From NCBI GenBank assembly GCA_900759455.1, contig CAAEVI010000041.1:1-11465 (forward strand): a stretch of DNA of 11,465 nt, read 5' to 3'. The notes below the pieces were generated by a model. That model was given only the letters and a program-made list of their open reading frames with translations. It was not told the origin of the DNA and ran no database searches. The stretch comes from Erysipelotrichaceae bacterium. Lineage in GTDB: Bacteria; Bacillota_I; Bacilli_A; Erysipelotrichales; Erysipelotrichaceae. Positions 6,730 to 11,465 of this stretch are shown one piece after another. The position numbers and the translations under genes were made by a program. How positions within the stretch are numbered: position 1 is the first letter of the stretch; each line of letters begins with the position of its first letter.

Positions 6730-6782
6730 AAAAAAAAAAAAAAAAAACGGATTCAGGAAACATGTATCTCTTTCCTGAATCC
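6730..6782 (-). terminator. Strong terminator with an 18-base U tract
   Basis: GGATTCAGGAAA (6749-6760) and TTTCCTGAATCC (6771-6782) make a perfect 12-bp stem with a 10-base loop. On the minus strand this is followed by a C-G step and 18 consecutive Ts (complement of the A run 6730-6747). It terminates transcription from the small gene at 6842-6997. Confidence 0.92.
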
Positions 6783-6841
6783 ATTCTTAAACAGATTAGC
6801 AGCTTACCGGGCTTATTTTGCAACATGAGAACATCTTTAGA

Positions 6842-6997
6842 TCAATGACGAACAGGATCCTTCCTGGTCTTTGTAAGCAGCAGAAACAAGACGACCAAGT
6901 TGGGAATGATTCCGCACAGGCAGGTCAAATGAGCAAAAAGCGCAAGCAAGCCGTTGTTGCCGCTGTTCGCGATCGCCAGGATCAATTGCTTTTTCAC
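6842..6997 (-). CDS. Small hydrophobic membrane peptide, 51 residues
   Basis: GTG start (6995-6997) with AGGAGG (7007-7012) nine bases upstream, a TATAAT further upstream and a strong terminator downstream support real expression. The product begins VKKQLILAIANSGNNG and then has a hydrophobic stretch LLALFAHLTCLCGIIPNLVVLFLLL ending in the charged tail TKTRKDPVRH. The pattern loosely resembles the N-terminal part of DUF4870-type membrane proteins (AHL, then GxxIPxxN, then K-rich DP), so it might be a truncated relative. That is a guess. The promoter, RBS and first six codons closely match those of the neighbouring lipoprotein gene, while the rest is unrelated, so it may equally be a hybrid or decaying gene. 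Confidence 0.55.
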   Translation of the reverse strand: MKKQLILAIANSGNNGLLALFAHLTCLCGIIPNLVVLFLLLTKTRKDPVRH

Positions 6998-7031
6998 ACC
7001 CTTTATCCTCCTATGATTACTTTTATTATAA
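6984..7031 (-). repeat. Duplicated promoter-RBS-start leader (copy 2; copy 1 at 6543-6590)
   Basis: Aligning 6984-7030 with 6543-6588 gives about 41 identities in 47 columns with a one-base gap. The match spans TATAAT, the AGGAGGATAAAGG ribosome binding region and the AAAAAGCAATT that follows the start codon. Similarity stops abruptly after the sixth codon. Confidence 0.8.
7025..7030 (-). promoter_or_regulatory. -10 box of the small membrane peptide gene
   Basis: On the minus strand TATAAT directly follows the T tail of the upstream gene's terminator. Any -35 would lie inside that terminator hairpin. Confidence 0.45.
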
Positions 7032-7060
7032 AAAAAAATCCATGAAAACACATCATGGAT
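7030..7060 (-). terminator. Terminator of the 7063-7446 gene
   Basis: On the minus strand ATCCATG (from 7054-7060) pairs with CATGGAT (from 7038-7044) around a 9-base loop, followed by nine Ts. It lies three bases past the TAA stop. Confidence 0.85.
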
Positions 7061-7062
7061 CG

Positions 7063-7446
7063 TTAAGCCGGCTGTTGCGCCGGATGAATATGATCACCAA
7101 TGGTCAATAAAAACTGATCATAAGGAATAAAAGAAATCTGCTCTCCATCCGCCAGTGCCACATGACAGCAGCGCATGCCTTCATAAATGACCTCATAAGG
7201 ATTCTTCTTTAAAAAGACTAGCGTGATCTCCACCTTGACCCGCGTCTTGTTTCCTTTGATCATTACTTCATGATATCCCATGCAAGTACTGATATACAGC
7301 AGATCTTCCATATAATCACATGTATAGGTCCCCGCTTCACTGTCCGGAATGAACAGCGATCCTGTTTCGATCTGAATAAATTGATCCGGGAATGTCTGCT
7401 TTGCCTGTGCACGGACTTTTTCGATATCGATATCCATGATCCTCAT
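7063..7446 (-). CDS. Small cytoplasmic protein of unknown function
   Basis: The product is 127 residues with no signal peptide or transmembrane segment and no motif I recognise. It opens with a charged MRIMDIDIEKVRAQAKQTF, and alternating segments such as EVMIKGNKTRVKVEITLVFL suggest a small alpha/beta or beta-sandwich fold. Four Cys residues (in TCDYMEDLLYISTCMG and MRCCHV) are a visible oddity for a protein this short. The start at 7446 is chosen because GAGAGGTG (7452-7459) lies 5 bases upstream; an in-frame ATG further upstream would run through this RBS. It is flanked on both sides by terminators, hence monocistronic. Confidence 0.72.
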   Translation of the reverse strand: MRIMDIDIEKVRAQAKQTFPDQFIQIETGSLFIPDSEAGTYTCDYMEDLLYISTCMGYHEVMIKGNKTRVKVEITLVFLKKNPYEVIYEGMRCCHVALADGEQISFIPYDQFLLTIGDHIHPAQQPA

Positions 7447-7463
7447 ACTAACACCTCTCGCAC

Positions 7464-7469
7464 AGTATA
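7464..7469 (-). promoter_or_regulatory. -10 box of the 7063-7446 gene
   Basis: On the minus strand TATACT stands just upstream of the GAGAGGTG ribosome binding site. The -35 region is T-rich (TTTCTT type) and lies in the tail of the trxA terminator. Confidence 0.45.
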
Positions 7470-7488
7470 GCATTTTCCATGCGGAAAG

Positions 7489-7518
7489 AAAAGAAAAAGC
7501 AGATCAGATCTGCTTTTT
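7489..7518 (-). terminator. Terminator of trxA
   Basis: Positions 7494-7504 (AAAAAGCAGAT) pair with 7508-7518 (ATCTGCTTTTT), an 11-bp stem with a 3-base loop, followed on the minus strand by CTTTTC. The hairpin overlaps the thioredoxin stop codon (7517-7519). Confidence 0.85.
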
Positions 7519-7828
7519 AGATAAACTGTTTCAGGAAAGCAACCAGCTGTGCTTTTGGCTGATAGCCGCTGATCTGCTGAATTGCTTCACCGTTCTTGAA
7601 CAGGATCATGGTCGGTACAGACATGATTCTGTAAGCAGCCGCCAGTGATGACTGCTGATCCACATCCACTTTGATGATCTCGATATCGCCCTGCAGTTCG
7701 GCTGCGACTTCTTCCAGTACCGGAGAAAGCATCTTGCATGGTCCGCACCATGTCGCAAAAAAGTCAACCAGTACCAAAGGTTTCTGTTTCGTGATTTCAT
7801 TAAATTCAGTTTCATTTACAATTTTCAT
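7517..7828 (-). CDS. trxA: Thioredoxin
   Basis: At 103 residues this is a canonical thioredoxin. It has the buried Asp in VDFFA (D22), the active site W27-C28-G29-P30-C31-K, the cis-proline loop SVPT (P72) and the C-terminal glycine turn ISGY. It reduces disulfides in cytoplasmic proteins such as ribonucleotide reductase and peroxiredoxins using electrons from thioredoxin reductase, which is not in this window. GCTCCTTT on the + strand gives AAAGGAGC as the RBS, 7 bases before the ATG at 7828. It has a near-consensus promoter and a hairpin in the 5' leader. Confidence 0.97.
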   Translation of the reverse strand: MKIVNETEFNEITKQKPLVLVDFFATWCGPCKMLSPVLEEVAAELQGDIEIIKVDVDQQSSLAAAYRIMSVPTMILFKNGEAIQQISGYQPKAQLVAFLKQFI

Positions 7829-7844
7829 AGTTAAGCTCCTTTCA

Positions 7845-7871
7845 GGAACTGCAGTTCTGCCTGCAGCTTCC
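7845..7871 (-). promoter_or_regulatory. Hairpin in the trxA 5' leader
   Basis: GGAACTGCAG (7845-7854) pairs with CTGCAGCTTCC (7861-7871), one base bulged, around a 6-base loop. It lies between the trxA promoter and RBS, ending 3 bases before AAAGGAG. It could affect translation or mRNA stability; no known riboswitch fits. Confidence 0.4.
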
Positions 7872-7884
7872 TTTGATCATCCTT

Positions 7885-7913
7885 ATCATAACGAAACAAT
7901 GCTGCAGTGTCCA
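7885..7913 (-). promoter_or_regulatory. Promoter of trxA
   Basis: On the minus strand TGGACA (7908-7913) is followed after exactly 17 bases by TATGAT (7885-7890). No clear terminator separates trxA from the HAD gene upstream, so some read-through is possible. Confidence 0.68.
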
Positions 7914-7943
7914 GCAGATTGCTCATTCCTAGTGTTGTCTTTT

Positions 7944-8807
7944 CTATCCTTTATATTCCTCATGGAACAAATAACGTGACAATGCCTTGGCGATCCCCTG
8001 CTGTTCATTGGTATCCGTTACGGCAAAAGCGGCCTGTTTGACCTGTTCCATGGCATTGTCCATGGCAATTCCGTATTTGCAGCGGCGCAGCATCTCGATA
8101 TCATTTTCCGCATCCCCGAAAGCAATCACCTCATCCAGGGTAAATCCGTTTTCTTCAGCAATGTGTTGCAGGGCACTTGCCTTGTTTACGTTTTTCGGCA
8201 TGATCTCGATCCAGGACGGACCGACTTCCAGCAGATCATAATCCGCAAGCTGCGCACGGATCTCATCCAGATGCCGCTGGAAATAACGTTCTGTATGTAC
8301 GAGCACCACTTTATTGATATCCTGTGTAAAATCATCCTTGTCGCGGATCGTGATGAAATTGCGCTCGCCATGCCCCTTGGCCAGACCGTAATCCATCGGT
8401 CTGCCGTGTACGACACGGGCAAACTGCTTTTTCAGCCGCTGCATGCTGGAAATATAGTCATAAAAATCATAGCCACAGCAGAAGATGGCTTCCACATCAT
8501 AGGCTTTTACGACTTTCAGTATCTTCTGTGCATCCTCATTGTTCAAAACTTCATCCAGTTCATATTCTTTTCGCTGAAAGCTGTAGATCATCTGACCGTT
8601 GACCAATGCCAGATAATTGTTACCGCTTTCCAGATCCAGTGGTTCATATACAAATTTACATCCGTTTTTATCTCTGCCGCTGGCCAGTGTCACGATGACT
8701 CCCTGTTCCCTTGCCCGTTTCAGTGCGGCAATCGTCGTGGGATCGATCGTCTTGTCATCCCGCAGCAATGTTCCATCCAGATCAAGTGCAATCATTTTTA
8801 TCGTCAT
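7944..8807 (-). CDS. Cof-type HAD-IIB sugar/nucleotide phosphatase
   Basis: The 287-residue protein carries all four haloacid-dehalogenase motifs. Motif I is D9-L-D11-G-T (nucleophile and acid/base Asp), motif II is LASGR (S43), motif III is the Lys of NKASAL (K209), and motif IV is GDAENDIEM (D232, D236, Mg2+ binding). The long insertion between motifs II and III (about 85-190) is the C2 cap of the Cof/YkrA/YidA group, which dephosphorylates sugar phosphates, FMN, PLP or similar small metabolites. The actual substrate cannot be told. GGAGGA (8815-8820) lies 7 bases before the ATG. It has its own promoter and lies upstream of trxA on the same strand. Confidence 0.94.
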   Translation of the reverse strand: MTIKMIALDLDGTLLRDDKTIDPTTIAALKRAREQGVIVTLASGRDKNGCKFVYEPLDLESGNNYLALVNGQMIYSFQRKEYELDEVLNNEDAQKILKVVKAYDVEAIFCCGYDFYDYISSMQRLKKQFARVVHGRPMDYGLAKGHGERNFITIRDKDDFTQDINKVVLVHTERYFQRHLDEIRAQLADYDLLEVGPSWIEIMPKNVNKASALQHIAEENGFTLDEVIAFGDAENDIEMLRRCKYGIAMDNAMEQVKQAAFAVTDTNEQQGIAKALSRYLFHEEYKG

Positions 8808-8831
8808 GGCTCATTCCTCCCATATGCTTTC

Positions 8832-8859
8832 ATTATAGCAGAGCTGGAAAGAAAATAAA
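8832..8859 (-). promoter_or_regulatory. Promoter of the HAD phosphatase gene
   Basis: On the minus strand TTTATT (8854-8859) is followed after 16 bases by a perfect TATAAT (8832-8837). Confidence 0.5.
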
Positions 8860-8867
8860 GAGCGGAT

Positions 8868-8896
8868 AAAAACAAAAAGCACAGGTTGTCCTGTGC
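8868..8896 (-). terminator. Terminator of the GntR-ABC-permease operon
   Basis: GCACAGG (8879-8885) and CCTGTGC (8890-8896) form a 7-bp GC-rich stem with a 4-base loop. On the minus strand it is followed by TTTTTGTTTTT. Confidence 0.88.
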
Positions 8897-8902
8897 CTTG
8901 TT

Positions 8903-9547
8903 TCAAAATTCTTTTCGGGCCATGATATGCATCGAAACGGCGGCGGAAACCAGAAACAGCAGCACGCCCGCTGTAAAGAAAAGACCTGAAAATACGATCA
9001 TGCTCAGCTGGCTGATACTGTCGTACATCATCATCAGAAAATCGGCAAACAGATGGATGCGAACCATCAAAATACCCGCTGCAGCGATCACGACTATGAT
9101 GGCGATCCTTCCCCGCTCGGGACCGAACTTCAGCAGAAACGGAATGATCAATGCCTGTAAGATCAGGATCGAAGGAAGCGATGCCGTCAGCCCCAGAAAC
9201 AAATAGTAGGTAAAGGAAGGACTTTCTATCGCAAGACTTGCCGTCGCACACAGAAGTCCCGCCAACAAAGCGGCTGCCGTTGCCGTTATTAGAGTAAAGC
9301 AGTATTTTTCGATCACATACAGCCGGCGGCTGATCGGCAGGGAAAACAGGAAAGGGTTCCCGTTTTCAAACTCATCATAGCTGATCGTCGAAACGGAAAA
9401 TGAGGACAGGGACAATATCAGAAAAGTGGACGGAAATATGGAGTCACTGTCCGAAGATGCCAACAACGCACAGATCACAAATGCAAGAATAATAAAACTT
9501 TTCTGCATCTTCAACAAGAGCAGATCTTTGACCAGCAGTCCTTTCAT
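8903..9547 (-). CDS. ABC-2 type transporter permease (ABC2_membrane_5-like)
   Basis: The 214-residue protein has about six transmembrane helices. It begins MKGLLVKDLLLLK, a cytoplasmic amphipathic start typical of ABC-2 permeases of this group. It contains the conserved cytoplasmic segment SYDEFENGNPFLFSLPISRR, which recalls the coupling region of the PmtB/YtrC-like family. Its ATG overlaps the last bases of the ATPase gene by 4 bp (ATGA), the hallmark of coupled partners. It should form the membrane half of an exporter with the adjacent ATPase. Substrate is unknown; in related systems phenol-soluble peptides or cell-wall-active antimicrobials are handled. Confidence 0.9.
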   Translation of the reverse strand: MKGLLVKDLLLLKMQKSFIILAFVICALLASSDSDSIFPSTFLILSLSSFSVSTISYDEFENGNPFLFSLPISRRLYVIEKYCFTLITATAAALLAGLLCATASLAIESPSFTYYLFLGLTASLPSILILQALIIPFLLKFGPERGRIAIIVVIAAAGILMVRIHLFADFLMMMYDSISQLSMIVFSGLFFTAGVLLFLVSAAVSMHIMARKEF

Positions 9548-10395
9548 AACATTTCCCCCTTTGTCATCATCAGTATCACATCGTCGATCGAACTTTTTTC
9601 GATAACGATATCCGGATAGTTTTCAAGATAAAACTGTTTCTGATCGGTCAGGGCACGATAACCGTACGACTCTCTGCAGACACGTTTGATCCATGACCGG
9701 TCGATTTTTTCAAACTGTTCTTCGGTGAGCTTCAGCACGGCATAATTGCTCAGCAAAACATCCGTGTCTTCATGAAGCACGATGCTTCCCTTCGCGATCA
9801 TATACACATCATCAGCCAGCTGTTCCAGATCACTGGAGATATGCGAACTGATCAAAATGCTGCGTTCTTCATCTTCTTCCATATATTCACGAAGCAGATT
9901 CAGCATCTCATCACGTGCCATCACATCCAGACCTGCCGTCGGTTCATCCAGGATCAGCAGCTTTGCCTGATGTGACAGAGCCGTCAGCAGCTTGAATTTT
10001 GCCTTCATGCCGGTCGAAAACTCTTTCAGCTTTTTATCCAGCGGCAGTCCCATACGCTGCAGCTGATCCAGAAAACGGGCTTTGTCAAAATGCTCATACA
10101 TCTGTGACAGGATCCGCATGATATCTTTTGCGTTCAGATAATTGCTGAAGCCGGAGTCGGACAAAACGACTCCCAGCTGCTGTTTATCCTTCAATGTGCA
10201 TTCGCTGCTGTCCCTGCCAAACAACGAGATGCTGCCGCTGTCGATCGAAATCAGTCCGAGAACGGCTTTGAATGTCGTGCTCTTGCCGGCACCGTTTTCA
10301 CCGATCAGCGCAGTAATGTGACCGGGCTTTACCTGCAAAGAACAATCCAGCATAAAATGATCATATTGTTTTTTTACCTGCTTGATTTCCAGCAT
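9544..10395 (-). CDS. ABC transporter ATP-binding protein (YtrB/PmtA-like)
   Basis: The 283-residue ATPase has Walker A GENGAGKST (32-40), the signature STGM (127-130), Walker B LLILDEPTAGLD (146-157) and the switch His in ISSH (H185). The Q-loop position reads LGVVLSDSGF without the usual Gln, as in several members of this exporter subgroup. About 60 residues after the nucleotide-binding domain form a C-terminal extension. It is preceded by the GntR gene (2-base gap) and overlaps the permease gene, so all three are cotranscribed. It energises export through the 8903-9547 permease, probably as a dimer. Confidence 0.95.
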   Translation of the reverse strand: MLEIKQVKKQYDHFMLDCSLQVKPGHITALIGENGAGKSTTFKAVLGLISIDSGSISLFGRDSSECTLKDKQQLGVVLSDSGFSNYLNAKDIMRILSQMYEHFDKARFLDQLQRMGLPLDKKLKEFSTGMKAKFKLLTALSHQAKLLILDEPTAGLDVMARDEMLNLLREYMEEDEERSILISSHISSDLEQLADDVYMIAKGSIVLHEDTDVLLSNYAVLKLTEEQFEKIDRSWIKRVCRESYGYRALTDQKQFYLENYPDIVIEKSSIDDVILMMTKGEML

Positions 10396-10397
10396 TG

Positions 10398-10769
10398 TTA
10401 TCCCTCCAATAGCAGATGGATCATTGTTTTGATCTCCTCATCACTGATGCCGCTTCTTCTCGCCTTCGCGATCGTCTGTTCCAGCGATCTTTCGATTTCC
10501 TTGCGCTGTTCTTCCAGCAGCAGATCTTTGTTTGCGGCTGTTACATACGTTCCTTTTCCGTGGATCGTCGCCGTAAACCCTTCGCTTTCCAGGGCATCAT
10601 ACGCTTTTTTCACTGTCAGTGCACTGATTTTCAGTTCTTTTGATAATGTACGTACCGAAGGAAGACTGTCATTTTCCCGCAGCTCGCCTTTTCGAATCAT
10701 GCATTTGATCTGATCCGCGATCTGTTCATAGATCGGTGTCATGATCGAACCGTTGATAATGATCTTCAC
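10398..10769 (-). CDS. GntR-family transcriptional repressor, YtrA subfamily
   Basis: The 123-residue protein has the GntR winged helix-turn-helix at the N-terminus: PIYEQIADQIKCMI, LPSVRTLSKELKIS, TVKKAYDALESEGF and the wing HGKGTYV. A short C-terminal helical tail of about 45 residues follows. The small effector-less tail is the mark of the YtrA subfamily, whose genes regulate linked ABC exporters (YtrA, PmtR). It starts at GTG (10767-10769), with GGGAGG (10778-10783) 8 bases upstream. The promoter lies within an array of repeated half-sites, which implies autorepression of the operon. The effector or inducing signal is not visible. Confidence 0.94.
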   Translation of the reverse strand: MKIIINGSIMTPIYEQIADQIKCMIRKGELRENDSLPSVRTLSKELKISALTVKKAYDALESEGFTATIHGKGTYVTAANKDLLLEEQRKEIERSLEQTIAKARRSGISDEEIKTMIHLLLEG

Positions 10770-10784
10770 GCTCTCTGCCTCCCT

Positions 10785-10839
10785 TACACTAACAGTGTAT
10801 AACAGTATATAACAGTTGTCAACTGTTATATACTGTTTA
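10785..10839. promoter_or_regulatory. Operator array overlapping the GntR operon promoter
   Basis: On the minus strand a consensus -35 TTGACA (10817-10822) and -10 TACACT (10794-10799) are 17 bases apart. The -35 sits at the centre of a palindrome with perfect 18-bp arms around one base (10801-10818 and 10820-10837). The -10 forms one arm of a second inverted repeat, TACACT-AAC-AGTGTA (10785-10799). AACAGT half-sites recur every 10 bp (at 10791, 10801, 10811, then inverted). This geometry suggests cooperative binding of the GntR dimers on one helix face. Confidence 0.82.
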
Positions 10840-10871
10840 TTTCTATTTTATATGTCCTGCTTTTCAAATTG

Positions 10872-10896
10872 TGCTATACTTGATGCATTGAGGTGG
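10872..10896 (+). promoter_or_regulatory. Extended -10 promoter and RBS of ybaK
   Basis: TGCTATACT (10872-10880) is an extended -10 (TGn plus TATACT), which can work without a good -35; none is seen. GAGGTGG (10890-10896) precedes the ATG at 10901. The promoter is 35 bp from the GntR operator array, so cross-regulation is possible but not shown. Confidence 0.6.
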
Positions 10897-10900
10897 TTTG

Positions 10901-11377
10901 ATGAAAATTACGAAAACAAATGCAATGCGTGCGCTGGACAGCGCAAAACTGACATATCAGGTACATGAATATCCACACGGCAAAGAAGCGGTAGACGGCA
11001 TTCATGTCGCACAGGCCATGGGGGAAGATCCTTGCTGTGTTTTCAAGACACTGATCACACAGGCCAATACCCGTGAGTATCTGGTCTTCATGATCCCGGT
11101 CGGCGAAGAGCTCGATCTCAAACTGGCTGCCAAACATGCCGGCGTCAAGCATACGGAAATGATCCCGGTCAAGGACATCACTAAAGTAAGCGGCTATGTG
11201 CGCGGAGGCTGTTCGCCGCTGGCCATGAAAAAAAGCTATCGAACTTTTATCGACAGCAGTGCCCTGACACAGAGTCATATTTATTTCAGCGGCGGCAAGA
11301 TCGGCCTGCAGATTGAAATGGATCCAAAACAGCTGATCGATCTGTTATCCATCACGCCATGTCCACTGACAAAATAG
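10901..11377 (+). CDS. ybaK: Cys-tRNA(Pro)/Cys-tRNA(Cys) deacylase, YbaK/EbsC family
   Basis: The 158-residue protein is a stand-alone editing domain that hydrolyses cysteine mischarged onto tRNA(Pro). Visible hallmarks are KxxxxVH near the N-terminus, CVFKTLI with the likely catalytic Lys (K48), the V-P-x-x-x-x-L-D-L-K strand, and the GYVRGGCSPLAMKK loop (the GG-x-SP motif). The start at ATG 10901 is preferred over an in-frame TTG three bases earlier, because the RBS GAGGTGG is well spaced only to the ATG. Its TAG stop (11375-11377) lies at the apparent end of a minus-strand group II intron. The last codons may therefore have been set by that insertion, though the length is normal. Confidence 0.93.
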   Translation: MKITKTNAMRALDSAKLTYQVHEYPHGKEAVDGIHVAQAMGEDPCCVFKTLITQANTREYLVFMIPVGEELDLKLAAKHAGVKHTEMIPVKDITKVSGYVRGGCSPLAMKKSYRTFIDSSALTQSHIYFSGGKIGLQIEMDPKQLIDLLSITPCPLTK

Positions 11378-11465
11378 AGTAGAGGGAAGAAATTAATCTT
11401 CGCCCCTCTCATTGCACCGTACGTACGGGTCTCGTATACGGCGCTACATTTATATGTTAATACAA
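11374..11465 (-). mobile_element. Group II intron 3' end (domains V-VI), probably class C, partial
   Basis: On the minus strand, domain V pairs GCGCCGUA with UACGGUGC (8 bp with one G-U). A short distal helix UACG/CGUA follows, with a two-base CG bulge on the 3' side, the domain V hallmark (+ 11414-11444). The catalytic triad position reads CGC, as in class C introns such as that of Oceanobacillus iheyensis. Domain VI follows as a hairpin: AGAGG with CCTCT (11405-11409 and 11381-11385) and GAAGA with TCTTC (11397-11401 and 11386-11390), then CTACTCTAT as the presumed 3' end. The maturase and domains I-IV lie off the right edge. The exact boundary, near 11374, is estimated. Confidence 0.7.

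Noticed and set aside
6628..6828. 66-codon + strand open frame containing a lysine run
   Set aside because: The lysines come from the A18 tract of a minus-strand terminator and the frame crosses the whole terminator hairpin; there is no RBS.
8163..8858. 231-codon open frame on the + strand opposite the HAD phosphatase gene
   Set aside because: It mirrors the HAD coding sequence, has no RBS, and the opposite strand shows complete catalytic motifs.
9544..10395. Inactive ABC ATPase because the Q-loop glutamine is missing
   Set aside because: Walker A, signature, Walker B and switch His are intact, and related ABC-2 exporter ATPases of this subgroup also lack the usual Gln.
10801..10837. The large palindrome as a transcription terminator
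   Set aside because: It is AT-rich, lacks a U tail in either direction, lies between divergent promoters and contains a consensus -35, so an operator role fits better.
11414..11444. The CCGTACGTACGG palindrome read as a protein operator
   Set aside because: The whole segment fits group II intron domain V with its two-base bulge, followed by a domain VI hairpin, which explains it better.

Overview
The window looks like chromosomal DNA of a low- to mid-GC Firmicute. Strong GGAGG-type ribosome binding sites, TATAAT promoters, U-tailed terminators, and the mix of YtrA-type GntR, RecG, MscS and thioredoxin genes all fit. Base composition and gene flavour suggest Erysipelotrichia (gut Erysipelotrichaceae-like), but that placement is inference. 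No rRNA, tRNA or CRISPR array was seen.

Layout, left to right. Bases 1-100 hold no gene I can name but carry a 30-bp-period imperfect repeat and a hairpin, followed by a strong terminator for something off the left edge. A HIT-family hydrolase gene (183-584, +) ends in a bidirectional terminator shared with a convergent operon (4349 down to 608, -). That operon encodes a polytopic membrane protein, RecG helicase and a single-pass extracytoplasmic protein. Upstream lies a monocistronic PH-like membrane protein gene (4429-4881, -), divergent from an MscS channel gene (5043-5918, +).

Between mscS and a convergent lipoprotein gene (6116-6556, -) is a compact structured intergenic region. It has a -10-like element, two perfect hairpins, three CCCTA motifs and two terminators, and I propose it as a candidate small RNA. 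Next come a small membrane peptide gene (6842-6997, -) whose promoter/RBS leader duplicates that of the lipoprotein, a small unrecognised gene (7063-7446, -), thioredoxin (7517-7828, -) and a Cof-type HAD phosphatase (7944-8807, -).

The right part is a three-gene operon (10769 down to 8903, -): a YtrA-subfamily GntR repressor, an ABC ATPase and an ABC-2 permease. Its promoter is embedded in a 10-bp-phased array of AACAGT half-sites that includes an 18-bp-arm perfect palindrome, which implies autoregulation. Divergent from it is a YbaK/EbsC Cys-tRNA(Pro) deacylase gene (10901-11377, +). The ybaK stop codon abuts the 3' end (domains V and VI) of a group II intron, probably class C, on the minus strand; the rest of the intron lies off the right edge.

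Most of the window is housekeeping. The parts that ordinary gene annotation would miss are the candidate C-rich sRNA, the operator array, the intron tail at the ybaK stop, and the duplicated leader.
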